From positions 124,001-188,000 of the forward strand of contig MU623342.1 of NCBI GenBank assembly GCA_025201765.1: DNA of 64,000 bases, given 5' to 3'. The notes under the pieces are model-generated. The model was not told the DNA's origin, made no database searches, and saw only the letters and a list, made by a program, of their open reading frames with translations. How positions within the stretch are numbered: position 1 is the stretch's first letter; each line of letters opens with the position of its first letter. Source of the DNA: Daldinia sp. FL1419. Its lineage: Eukaryota; Ascomycota; Sordariomycetes; Xylariales; Hypoxylaceae. The position numbers were made by a program, and so were the translations under genes. Below, piece after piece: positions 12,931-23,686 of the stretch.

Positions 12931-13869
12931 GCGAGATATCACGAAAGAAATCGTACGCTTTGGTTATGGCCCGATAGTAAGCGCATGGACAGACAACATA
13001 CCCAGGGTTTGATCGGTTATAAGGGGTTGCATATTTTGTTTCTGCGGCGCGGCTGAACCCACACATGCGAATACTGTTGTTTTTCTATCGAATGGATATC
13101 CGGCTAACAAATTACTTGGCCAAATTTCCTTTTCTATCTTTCCTTTCATCATAACTTAGCCGCTCGATGGCGGTCATGAGCATTCGTCACGATGATCGCT
13201 TAGGCTAGAGCAAAATGGTCGAACTATAATTCGATGTATCCGTGCGAGCTCCGGTCTAGGATGCCGAGTTATACAATCCTCGGGATTATTTAGCCATTTT
13301 CGAGGCCTTGTTACATTTGCTTTATTTCTATTTTATGAAGAGGTGGACTCGAAGCTTAGGTACCCTTGGCAATAGGGTAGTCCGTAGACTCAGTGCTGAC
13401 CGTTACAATTCTATGATATACCCCCTTTTATGGCACATATTTGCTACAATTTATATTTGCGTTATTTCTCTGCTTTGGAATTTGACCAGTATTTGTTTGG
13501 GTGATTTGAATAGTTCGAAGTTCACGTATTAGGTGGCTCACCAAGTAGCAATGGCATCCTAGTTTGAACGACACAGTCAAGTATAACCTAAACACTTTAG
13601 AGGGAGGACTTCCATTAACACGCGGATAAGGACAAAATAATAATTCCTTCTTTTATTTTGCAAGCAAATAAATAGAAGCCCTATATTATACCTGACGAAG
13701 GCGTATTTGGCCGGCTATAGTACACGAAACTTCAAATACCTACGAGATTGTTTGTTTCCCCCGGAAAGGATGGCAATATACACACTAGTATGGTATGCCA
13801 TCCTAGACTTCTTTAACATAGATGATACTCGTTGAATATGTGCACAGTATAAGACAGTGCCCACTGTGA
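12931..13869. other. Convergent intergenic region
   Basis: Lies between the 3' end of the Rho GEF and the 3' end of the H+-ATPase, so it should hold two 3' UTRs. AT-rich, with no open frame that I can support. Confidence 0.5.
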
Positions 13870-16800
13870 TCAGATATCTTCTTCCTCAGCAGCTGACTTC
13901 TCAACAATAAAATACTTGTCGCGGCCAGTCTTAGGGTCCGGTTCGTGCTCAACTAAAGGGGCATGGTTAGCCATAAGTTCCAATTAAGAAAATTACTGAA
14001 CTTACCAGCAAGCTTGTTGATGTGACCGATGATATTCTCGATTTGAGTGTCCTTCTTGTTTCGGTCTTTGCGACCAAGGTTGTTGATCCAAGAGAAGCTG
14101 TTGAGGGCAAGATACACGATCGCGATGAATATAAGTACACCAATGGAGTATGCCCATACGACGACAACAGTGACGATATCGGTCCAGCCGTTGTGAGAGT
14201 TGACGAATGAGGTATGCGGCGTAGTCTCCATGACGCCGCCACCGCTACCCGACAACCAACCGAACAGGGCGAAGATGGTAGCCAGGGCGTCAACTCCCAG
14301 GATGGCTCCAACAAGCTGCCACGAGGGCCAGGTCTGACCGCCACGGGTAACGAAAATTAGCCAATTCTCCGTCAGCGCAACCTCCAGGAACAAAACCTCC
14401 TGAATCGAGCCGAAATTCTGGACCACGCCGCCGTTAGTCAAAAACATGGTAGCGCGAATAATCCAAGTGCCAGCCGCAAGCAAAGAGCCCAGGATGACAC
14501 TAATCACCCAGATCTTCTTCAACTGCCATTCTACGGGGCGCGGCTCTACGTGCGCGTTATCGTAGGCGACGGCGACGGTGGCTAAATCGGCAAAAAGCGC
14601 GATAAATACGATGAGGTCGGGACGGATGGTCTCGTTGAGGATGACCATGGATGTGGTTAGGTAGATCTCGAGATGGAGACAAAGCGCGATGCGGTACTGT
14701 ACATAGGCTTTCATTCTTTGGAAGATCTGGCGAGGTTAGCCCGGCGTCCTTGGTCATTGTAGAGTATGGGATGGGATGGGATGGATACATACTTGACGAG
14801 ATGTCTTGATTGACAGAATGATGGTGCTCAGACCTGGAGCTAGGAAGACGATATCAGCTGCTGCTTGGGCAGCCTCAGAGGATCCCTCGACAGCAATCCC
14901 ACAATCAGCCTTCTTCAAGGATGGCGCATCGTTCACACCTGATATCATGGAAGTTAGCATTAAAAATCAGAAAAGGGGTATTATGAGGAAAGCCTTACCA
15001 TCACCCGTCATCGCCGTCAACGAGCCGCGCTGCTGCAACATCTCAACAACCTGATACTTATGCTCAGGAAAGACCTCGGCGAACCCATCCGCACGCTGCA
15101 CGAGATCATGCTGCACAGTGCCCGTCAGGCCGCTATGTATCAGCTTCTCCGAATTATACACCTTAGTGCCCAGGCCCAGCATCTTACACGTCTCCTTGGC
15201 AATCGCAATCGCATCTCCCGTCAGCATCTTGACGGGGACGCCCAAGTGCGCCGCCTCGATGATGGTCTGCGCGGTGTCCTCGCGCGGCGGGTCGAACATG
15301 GATAGCAGGCCGAGGAGGACCCAGGGCTCGTCGTTCTTCTTATACGCTACGCCGAGAGAGCGGAACCCGCGCAGGGCGAATTCCCGGGCCTTCTGGTTGT
15401 ACATCGTTCGCACTTCGTCGCTGACGTTGGCTAGGTTGACGATGGCGCGGGGCGCGCCTTTGGCGCAGATGTATCGGTCGTTTCCTGCTGGGCGTAAGTA
15501 CCTATGCTTCCAAGTTCACGAACGAACGGGTATAATCAAAGACGTACCGCGGTGGCACTCGGTGGTAATTCGCTTGGAGACGGGATCGAAGGGCGTGAAT
15601 TTATCCGTTACCCAGCCTTCGCGGAGGATCTCGCGGGCCTTGGGATACCGTTTAAGCGTCGTGATGATTACTTTGTCTATAGGATCGAGCGAGGCGATGT
15701 TGTGCGAACTCGCTAGCGCGGCAACGGCCATCATCCAGTTCACATCTTGGCCTTCGGCGACGAAGGGCTCGCGGATGCTGAGTTTGTTGGCTGTTAGGGT
15801 GCCGGTCTTATCCGAGCAGAGCACGTTGACACCCTGGTATTATATTCAGTAACCGAGCCAGCTCATATACAACGTCTGGGGATAACTTACGGCTAAGGAT
15901 TCGATAGCCGTCAATTTTTGAACGATAGCCTTTTGCTTCGCCAGGTAGGCCGCACCCACGGCGAGTGTTGTTGTAGTAACTACCGGAAGACCGACGGGAA
16001 CCCCAATGATGAGGAGTACCAACGTATAGTGAAGAAGATTCTGGACATTTGGTGTAGCAATCCTCAAGTGATGAAAGAAGCCCCCGATCCAGGCGACGAG
16101 GATCCAAAACATAACCAGTACCAATAGCGATGTTCCGATACTATCCATGACAGCCTTGAAATGGCCCTGATCTTTGGCGCCTTGGACTAGAGACGCAGTC
16201 TTTCCGACGAAGGAATACTTGGCAGACGTAGTCATAATAGCATACGCTTTTCCACGCTTACAGCCCGTCGTATAGTACAAGATGTCGCCCATGTATTTGT
16301 CTACTGCAAGAGACTCACCAGTAATAGCCGACTGATCGCAAGCTACGAGAGGCTCGCCGTAATGAATCGACTCCTCGTAGTCATCTTCGTTACCCTTCTC
16401 CTGGTCCTTGGCCTTTGCATCCTTGCCGTTCTTGTTATTCTTGGTTTCTTCCTCTTCACCAAACTTGTCTTCGTTTCTTAGTTCTTTGAACTGATCGAAG
16501 TCATTAGGCCTGGTATAGTCGCAAATTAGCTGAGCATCTCCCGGGACGGTCTGACCCTCTTGTATGATTATCTGTATCGAGTGATATGGTAAGCCTATAG
16601 TTATTCGCCCACCGTTACCAACGGTATTCAAGTAAGACAGCAATAAAGTGCTGCTATTTCTCGGCCAAGAATCAAGGGGCACACTTACAATATCACCTGG
16701 GACCAACTCCCTAGCCAATATTTGCTCTTCTTTACCGTTGCGTACAACGGTCGCTTTCATGGCAATGTCACCCTTCAAGCTCGCTACCACATCGGCCGCT

Positions 16801-17518
16801 TGCTTCTCCTGGTAGAAACCAACAAAGGCGTTGAGAGCAAGGATGCCGAGGATGACACCAAAATCAATCCAGTCGCCAAGTCCCACGGCCAATAAAGCCG
16901 CAAGTTCCATAACTAGAGCAACTGTTAAACTCGCGTTCCAGAACACCAGCGCCGACGGCGGCACTGGTAACAAGCTTGCTCACCATAAAGAATAGGACCT
17001 TGGAAGTAACTAAGTATTTTGGCAAACATGTTTTCCTTCTCGGCCACGAGTTCGTTCCAGCCATATCGTCTCCGGCGCTCCTCTACCTGGGCGCTAGTCA
17101 GGCCGGTCTGGATGTCGGTTTCGAGCCACGAGTCCGGCGGCTTGCCCATGTCCGTAGGCTCGGGCCCTTCCTCGGGCTCGCCTTGGCTAGACTTCCAAAA
17201 CTGCCACCACTTTGGTTTCTTGCGCCGGCCGCCCATGGCGCTGGCCAGACTAGCCCGGCGCTCGGCCTCGAAGTTCGTGATGAACCTATCAAGCGCTTCA
17301 TATTCGTTTAAATCGGAGCTTTTTGCGGGTATGTTCAGACGCGCATCCCCGAACTTGATGTGCTCCCCAGTCTGCCCAGCCGGAACAGCTCGCTCGCCGC
17401 CTTGGCCGCCTTGCTGCTCGGGCGGGTAATTGGCTCCATTGGAGTGGCGGGCCCCCTGAGCCTCGACGTCGTCATTAGCCGGGCCGCCATGCTGCCTCTG
17501 CTGACTCAGGTATTCCAT
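13870..17518 (-). CDS. Plasma-membrane H+-ATPase (P3A type), extended paralog
   Basis: Pumps protons out of the cell with ATP, setting membrane potential and cytosolic pH. Eight exons (16984-17518, 16689-16912, 15891-16571, 15548-15833, 14999-15487, 14793-14938, 14006-14726, 13870-13952) total 3165 nt, 1054 residues. Catalytic marks: TGES (about 337-340), phosphorylated Asp in SDKTGT (Asp488), MLTGD, and GDGVND (737-742) interrupted by an intron. The membrane segment with VFIALFADLATVAVAYDNA holds the Asp needed for proton transport. Yeast Pma1 has about 918 residues. The extra length is a Gly/Gln-rich N-terminus, a basic segment near RRKKPKWWQFWK, and a charged Lys/Glu-rich insert at about 285-320 just before TGES. 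These mark the second fungal PMA class rather than the main pump, an inference from memory of the family. The end, KSAAEEEDI, is acidic and lacks the classic regulatory tail of yeast Pma1. Confidence 0.93.
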
Positions 17519-18950
17519 AGCTCGCGATCTAAGCAGCTGTCTTCCTCGAGAAACCGCGTGTTATTCCCCTCACCTCCTTTTCTATGGGCTGTGCCTGACA
17601 GATATCTTAAGTCAGGAACAGACAAGAGACCGGTCGTAATACCAGCAGGCGGTCCCCCCTCCCAAAAAAGAAAAATCCCGCAGCAAATACGCCGAGTTAT
17701 TCACCGTCTCACGACCTACACACCATCTACTACCTAGAGCCGCAAGATTCGACGGGTTCAACTGTAATTGCAGACGACTTCCTAGACTAGACTACTTGGC
17801 AGACGCATATAGACTTTTCAGATCATCGCTTGGCGTGGCAGCCCTGCCGGGAAAATAGCTGCATTCGAAGCTGAAGAAAAACCAAGCGGGCTAAGTAGGG
17901 GAGATTTTGCTTTGTCCCGCGGCGGGGAGAAGCACGCCCGTGTCGCCCGGGACAAAGGGGCAGAAGAGAGAAAGGCATAGGGGGCAGACGACGTCAGATT
18001 CGCGAAAGCCGGCGGTAGTGGTAAAGACGAATCCATCATTGGTTAAGGGAGGATCCGAGACATCCAGAGGGCTTTTTTTTTTTTTTTTTTTTTTTTTTCT
18101 GAACGCATTATTACGTGGGAGGGTATTGGTACAATGAACGGGTCGTCGGTGGTTCGCCCTATTTCAGTCGAGACGACGCAACCATTGCGATATCCGAGCT
18201 ATCCCAGTCGAGTTAAAGTCCCTTGGGGTTCTCCTTTCCCCTCAGTTCCCATGGTCCATCGACTCCATTCCCCCTCCGATCCCATCCGCTCTCATCCTCT
18301 CTCAGCATGTGTTTTTCGGGGAACTAGGTAGGGCTCGTAGAAATAACTTTACCGAAATATGTAAGACGGCAATGTATGGCTACGGTCGGTAACTCGAGGC
18401 TGGCCGATCGATCGTGTCTACTATGTAGGGACGTCGCATCGTGCATGCATGCGTGTTCCTAAGGATATGCCGGTGGGAATAATTGCTTCTTACAAACTAC
18501 TTGATGATGGTTCGATAGGATTAGCATCACGAGTCCTCGGTTCTTGCTCGGTGACGACGTCGCATGTCTCCGGTGAAGCCGATCTGAGTTTCGATTCTCA
18601 ACGGATTGGATTCCTTATATCGTCGGGCGCACAGACTACACCTATCCGGCCACCTACATATGTATGTGCCTGATTTATTTTATTGATTTGTATTACCAAT
18701 AGCATTGAGCTAACGCTGCTACACCAGTTACTAGATGCCTTTCCCACCTACTCCTAGGTGTTTTCGAACGCCTCCCAAATCCATATTCCTCCAGTAAGAC
18801 ATAGTAGAGCCCCGTCCGATCATCACTGGCATAATCAATCTTGTAGCCTTTTAAATAGCATTGGGGCTTTCATTGTCGACGCATCACTACATCACACGCT
18901 CTCCTATTTAAGCCTACAGCATTAGATTAGCGCTACTAGGTAACGGGGAA
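17519..18950. other. Upstream region of H+-ATPase and gene-free interval
   Basis: Presumed promoter of the leftward H+-ATPase gene, with C-rich stretches near 17650-17680 and a T26 run at 18073-18098. The right half has no supportable gene. Confidence 0.45.
18073..18098. repeat. T26 homopolymer
   Basis: Twenty-six consecutive T residues, about 560 nt upstream of the H+-ATPase start. A length this great is prone to polymorphism and to assembly error. Confidence 0.85.
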
Positions 18951-19466
18951 ATGAATTGAAGCACTATATATCGACCTTTGGACAAAGAAAGGGGGCAAAT
19001 CCGGATCCTATCACTACTACCTGGGGAGTTTCACGATCCTATACGGTGCGATTTATCGGCTACATCAACTCGAACTAGATACGAAGCATTATCCTATGTT
19101 TGAGGAAACGCAAAGCGTACACTACCCATCGAAATTCAAGGACGAGAGGTATAGGTTACGATGAATCTAGAAAACGCGTTAAGACACTTGAGAAGCCGCA
19201 ATGAAACACGTTATCTCTGTGTTGATGCGTTACGTATTAACCAGCACGATGACCTTGAACGCAATCATCAAGTCGGAATCATGGATGTGATATATCAGGA
19301 AGCCAAACAGGTCATAGCATGGCTGGACTTGGACCCAAAAGGAGAAATAAAACCAATTATAAATATAATCAAGTACTTTGGTGCCGATCCCAAGTTGTAC
19401 TGGAACCCGGCGAAAAACAAGGCGGCCCCAAAACACGTTCTACTATCGATGATGGGACTGATTTAG
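18951..19466 (+). pseudogene. HET-domain pseudogene (N-terminal fragment)
   Basis: One reading frame from ATG 18951 spells an almost complete HET-domain start: a QIRILSLLPGEFHDPI segment, then TRYEALSYV, YLCVDALRINQHDDLERNHQV and MDVIYQEAKQVIAWLD. These match the HET core blocks (ALSYxWG, DAxCINQ, QVxxMxxIYxxAxxVxxWLG). It carries in-frame stops at 18957-18959 (TGA), 19101-19103 (TGA exactly where the conserved Trp of SYxWG belongs) and 19152-19154 (TAG), and ends at 19464-19466. The C-terminal several hundred residues of a normal HET protein are missing. Intact HET proteins trigger cell death on non-self fusion; this copy should not be functional. The TAG, and possibly the first TGA, fit C-to-T change. 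Confidence 0.88.
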
Positions 19467-19636
19467 AACTCTTAGGGGTAAAAACTTCATATGCTTCATC
19501 CAAGAGTTTACGGTAAACGAGTTCATGCAAGAACTACCTAAACAGCACTCATATAATACACCAAGTACAATAGAACCTTATCACGTCCCCGGGGTCTCAG
19601 TCATACGCTTTGCCTCCACGAACAGTTCATCACACA

Positions 19637-20117
19637 TCATTTTTCCCCGTAGCCAGAAATGCAATACTGCCGCCCGATGCACCTACTGCACCGCAAGAAA
19701 TTATCGTCAGTCCATTGATAGCAGTCGGCATTCTCATAACATGAATTAAGGTAGCAGGATGCGCGCTTGATCGGAGCGGAGGCCGACGACATTCCCAGGT
19801 CGCGCTTTGCCTTATACGCTTCTTTAGCCTGGGTAAAGTCTTCTACGCCTCTGGCGTCGAGTTCTCTTTCGGCAAGGACCTGGCCGTCGCCGCCAATACT
19901 CTGGAGAAGATTGCCGCGAATATCGAAGTAACCATCAGGGGAAGTTGGCATCTCAACCGCATCCGCTTGTGTTGCTCGCTATTGAAACATTAGTTCGTCG
20001 TTCCATGACAATTAAACGGCTTTGATAGCTCACCTCGGCGTTATAAGGGGTGCCAGGCATCGCGCTAGTAGCAGTCGTGAAGGCCACGAGAAGGGTAGCG
20101 AGAGAGCCGAACTGCAT
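19637..20117 (-). CDS. Small secreted six-cysteine protein with Kex2-type pro-region
   Basis: Two exons (20034-20117 and 19637-19978, 55-nt intron, in phase) give 141 residues. Residues 1-19 form a clear signal peptide (MQFGSLATLLVAFTTATSA). A pro-like region follows, with dibasic sites at 86-87 and 99-100. Cleavage after Lys-Arg100 would release a peptide of about 41 residues holding all six cysteines (103, 108, 114, 125, 128, 134; spacing x4, x5, x10, x2, x5). This architecture is that of a processed, disulfide-rich extracellular peptide. I do not recognise the family and assign no activity. A second such gene lies 1.7 kb away on the same strand. Effector, antimicrobial and signalling roles are all possible. 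Confidence 0.82.
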
Positions 20118-21799
20118 GGTGTGTGATGTGATATATTTGATGGCAGAAAGGTGAAAATGAAACTAGTTATCTATTCAGAGAGTTCAAGAGGGTTATATGC
20201 GTTGAATAGAGGTAGGTTTCTATAAAAATGGACTGAAGAAGACTTGATGGGATATATATAAATGGTACTCGATGTATTCCGAGTCTAAACTTGGCCAAAA
20301 CTTCCTGGACATTGCTGTTAGTTAAGGATCTATCGAGTTATTCATCACAAGCATTCAGTCCACCTCATCCTAGTTATGACTCCCCGCCTCATGTTAGTAA
20401 TAAAAACATCGTTATGATGCTAGTCTCAGCCATATCCTCAGCTCGAAGCTATTCCCAGATACTCAGCTTCGTCGAGCTATCCTATAAGCATTGAAGATCG
20501 TCATCCAAGCACTACGACGATCAACATAATATCCTAGGAAGTAGGGCTTTACCAACATACTTAGCTATGGAGGCACTGATCGGCACGTAGGGGTCTATAC
20601 CTATATTTAAAGATGGATCGTCAACAGCTTACCAATACATTCCGACGTTCAAATAGCCTTGTTCCTTTACAAAAGTCACTTTCAGCCTAACGCATTATAT
20701 GATATAAATAAGCCTTAAGCAACAATTCTAAATAGATATCGCATAATAACTTATACGCGTAAATACGCCGCACGGATGACATCATGTTTCTTCAGGACGC
20801 TTACCAACAGTCTGGAACTCCGCGGACACTAGTCTAGATTATTGATCTAGCTTGCTCTGGATACTAATCGTGGCCATGGCGGATTGGACCCGCGGATTTC
20901 CACGTCAGGGGATGGGAGAGACCCATCGGCCGTGCTTAGCTCCCGTACGGAGCAACAGGGGGCTAAATCCATGCGCATACATATTTAGGTATCCACGTGG
21001 TGGACCAGTGGACTCGTCGCCGCCGCAAGATCTACCAACGCGATCTGCAGCAAAAGTGAGATGTGTGGGGACCGGCAGTGCTTTTACCACAGACATGGGT
21101 CGTTCAGATCGGCGGGTCAGTCCACGATTTTGAGCTTTCCTCCAATGAGGCTACTAAAGTTCCTTTGAATATTACTGGTTAAAATAGGGTGTTGGTTTCT
21201 ACCTTGTATGTAATTCTTTAGGCGGCTGGTATGTAGCTTCGAGGTGCTTGGCGGATTCTGGAATTCTTTATAGATTTCTACCAACGACACCCTCACTAAC
21301 CTCTAAACATATAAAATCTACATAAAATCCATCGCAAGTGACGTCATAGTAAGACGACTCCTTTCGAAACTAATTAAGAGTCAAATCTTATTAATGGAGC
21401 TCTCTTCGGATACTCATAGTAGAATATGTTCAACATTTCTCTTTGTCACAATAGATCTCAACACCAGGAAAACCTGGATCCTTAAGTTGAGCTATCCAAG
21501 ATAGAATATATTATTAGGTACTAGAGTATGTAAAGAGCTGCACCTAAAGTAAAGTAGACTAACTATGCTCCTACTATATAGGTACTTGATTATCTTAAAT
21601 TATCATCTTTTGGTTCTTGTCAGGATGCTAACGAAGACGTAGCTATACCAAAGCAAACTTGAGAGATGGCTCTTATGATAATAGATATAATGCGTCGAGA
21701 CGGAATATTGTAGGTACATAACAGCACCAATGATCTTCCTTTATCCCCTGACCCCCTCGCCTTCTATTCTTTCACGTTCCACTGAATCCCCCATTATGT
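20118..21799. other. Intergenic, AT-rich
   Basis: The left end is the upstream region of the six-cysteine gene, with an ATATATATAAA-type element near 20251-20262 that could act as a TATA box for the leftward gene. The rest shows no supportable gene. A short GC-richer patch at 20870-21130 has an open frame without an ATG start or recognisable content. Confidence 0.45.
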
Positions 21800-22201
21800 C
21801 TAAGTGCAGATGACTCGACGACCCTCCGGGGCGTTCTTGTCCCAGTAGCAGGGGTTTCCACTTTGAGAACACTATCGATTCCGTAAGTACTATGATAAAG
21901 ATAGGTCTGCGAACATCTCCTTACGTAGTAGTCCAGATCGCATTGCTGCGGTGGATAATCAGTGTCGAACCCATTGCCCCGTGGTTGGCAAGGTCCAGGA
22001 CTCCCGTCAATTCTCGAGCAAAACTACATGCAGACGGGTAACCGGTTAGTTATGCATTCATTAGGTATATTTTAACCGTGCAAGGCTATTCATGACGCTT
22101 ACACCTTCAATTACGGCTCTTGGATGAGCTCCTGTGGTTGCCGCCATAGTGCCTTGAAGAAGGCCTAGGAAACCTAAGAACAGAATGGAATAGGTTTGCA
22201 T
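21800..22201 (-). CDS. Small secreted six-cysteine protein, three exons
   Basis: Found by reading splice sites; each exon is too short to stand out as an open frame. Exons 22103-22201, 21925-22023 and 21800-21871 (99, 99 and 72 nt, all phase 0) encode 89 residues. Residues 1 to about 19 are a signal peptide (MQTYSILFLGFLGLLQGTMA). The rest holds exactly six cysteines at 35, 45, 61, 67, 74 and 88 (spacing x9, x15, x5, x6, x13) and ends RRVICT. Introns begin GTAAGC and GTAAGG and end TAG, with lengths 79 and 53 nt. Even cysteine number and all-in-phase exons support a real gene. No family is recognised. It differs in cysteine spacing from the neighbouring six-cysteine protein, so they are not obvious paralogs. 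Confidence 0.8.
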
Positions 22202-23101
22202 AGTGAGAAGGGCAAGAGAAGTGAATTTGAGTAAAGTATGAGGGCAGTTCGGCTTGCAGAATTGAGAGTGTCTGAAATACTGATCAGGTTGATTTCACAA
22301 TGTCTACACGGAGCTACTTGAAAGTTGAAGTAGATATATATTCATATGGTACCTCGAAATCTGTCTTAACCTAGTTGAACATTTCGAAAGCGTACGAACT
22401 AATATCATCTCATGATTATATTTGTGCTAAGAATAGGATATGACAAGGAGGCGCAAAATATCTGTTCCAACTGCTTCTCGCTTAGGAGAACTAATTATCA
22501 TCCATGGCTACTTACAAGATTGGGGTCTTGAGGTTATGATTCAAGCCTCAGATTAGACACTGATCAGCATGGCGTTGGGAGTAGTAAATATACCAAATTG
22601 GGAAATCTGCGATTATAGGAGCCGCTCGGATCCGCCGCCCTACCAAACAACAGGGGTATTACTGTCAGATACTAGTGAAAAGGATTTTGGGTTGTTATGT
22701 CAATCTTCAACATGATCGCAGCCCAGAGGATTCGCAACGGCAACGGCTATGCACACGAGACTCGGGCGAAATTCTCTAACGAATACCGATTGGTGACAAC
22801 AATGGTCGCCCAGCCTTGGTCTGGTGGCGCATCATGACTGGAAACGACTTCGCTAGGACGAGAGAGCCAACAGTACGGTTAATTAAAAATAAGAAGTTTT
22901 ATTTCTAGATTCAAGCAGCAAGAATAATATAAAGGGTCCTCACCTCGCCGGCAATAGCGCAAGTTCATTTCGGCATCATCAGGACACAATCAACAGCATA
23001 ACAACTACCGTACAAGTCTCAACCCTTCTATCATCTACAATAAACTCACAAATTCATCCAAAGCCTCTACCCCTTAAAACCAAAACCAAACAGCCTTCAA
23101 G
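22202..23101. other. Divergent promoter region
   Basis: Separates two divergently transcribed genes for secreted proteins, so it should hold both promoters. A TATAAA lies at 22928-22933, 169 nt before the rightward start. A 46-codon open frame at 22712-22849 was not accepted as a gene. Confidence 0.5.
22928..22933 (+). promoter_or_regulatory. Possible TATA box of the Kex2-repeat protein gene
   Basis: TATAAA on the coding strand followed by GGG, 169 nt before the ATG, with a CA-rich probable leader between. Position is plausible for a strong fungal promoter; there is no direct evidence of the transcription start. Confidence 0.35.
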
Positions 23102-23686
23102 ATGCGCTTCACCATCCTAACCGCTCTCCTCGCCGCCACCGCGGCCAGCGCAGTGCGCATCCCCGAGAGCGAGCCCGACGGAATCTACATGTTGGACTTC
23201 GGCTCTGGTGCCGTCGCCCGTCGGGGCGGCAGCTACACCTTAATCGAAGAATTCAACAAGACCGCCGCCGCACAAAAGCGGGACGGATACACTCTCCTCG
23301 AGGCATTCGAGAAGCAATCCGCGGCCGACGACGAGGAGCACAAGCGCGCGCTAGACGACCCCCAAACCTCGTGCCTGCCCAACACCAAGCTCGACGGCGT
23401 AAACTACCAGCAAGCGACGTCCTTATTCAAGACGCGCGCCAACGCGGGGGACAAGATCCCCGGCGGAAAGGGCATTGCGTCGAAGTACGGCAGCGTGGTC
23501 GTGTACGCGTGCAGCTGGAGAGGCGATAACCCGACCAGCGCGGCCGAGCTCGACGATTCCATGGCCAAGATCGACTCCGATTGCCATACCCTGCAGGCTG
23601 GCGCTTGCGGCATGGAGCCCTGGGGGAAGAACTATGGACGGGATAACATCGCGAACCAGGTCTGCTGGGGCCACGGGCTCTCGTAA
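23102..23686 (+). CDS. Secreted protein with Kex2-bounded repeats and C-terminal cysteine domain
   Basis: Single exon, 194 residues, with a strongly GC-rich third codon position unlike the AT-rich surroundings. Residues 1-17 are a signal peptide. Dibasic sites at 40-41 (RR), 59-60 (KR) and 81-82 (KR) bracket two related units, SYTLIEEFNKTAAAQKR (44-60) and GYTLLEAFEKQSAADDEEHKR (62-82, 21 residues with its last Arg), sharing YTLxExFxK. A looser unit, GIYMLDF, precedes the first site. The C-terminal 110 residues form a separate domain with five cysteines and the segment KYGSVVVYACSWRG. Repeats ending in Kex2 sites are typical of proteins processed into short peptides, including pheromone-like and RiPP precursors. 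No modifying enzyme gene sits nearby, so a RiPP role is only speculation. Secretion is well supported, function unknown. Confidence 0.85.
   Translation: MRFTILTALLAATAASAVRIPESEPDGIYMLDFGSGAVARRGGSYTLIEEFNKTAAAQKRDGYTLLEAFEKQSAADDEEHKRALDDPQTSCLPNTKLDGVNYQQATSLFKTRANAGDKIPGGKGIASKYGSVVVYACSWRGDNPTSAAELDDSMAKIDSDCHTLQAGACGMEPWGKNYGRDNIANQVCWGHGLS

Noticed and set aside
20852..21133. 93-codon frame in a GC-richer patch
   Set aside because: Its start is not an ATG, its composition is low-complexity Pro/Arg, and a similar-length frame exists on the opposite strand.
22712..22849. 46-residue plus-strand frame starting MIAAQRIRNG
   Set aside because: Too short, without a signal peptide, cysteine pattern or splice context.
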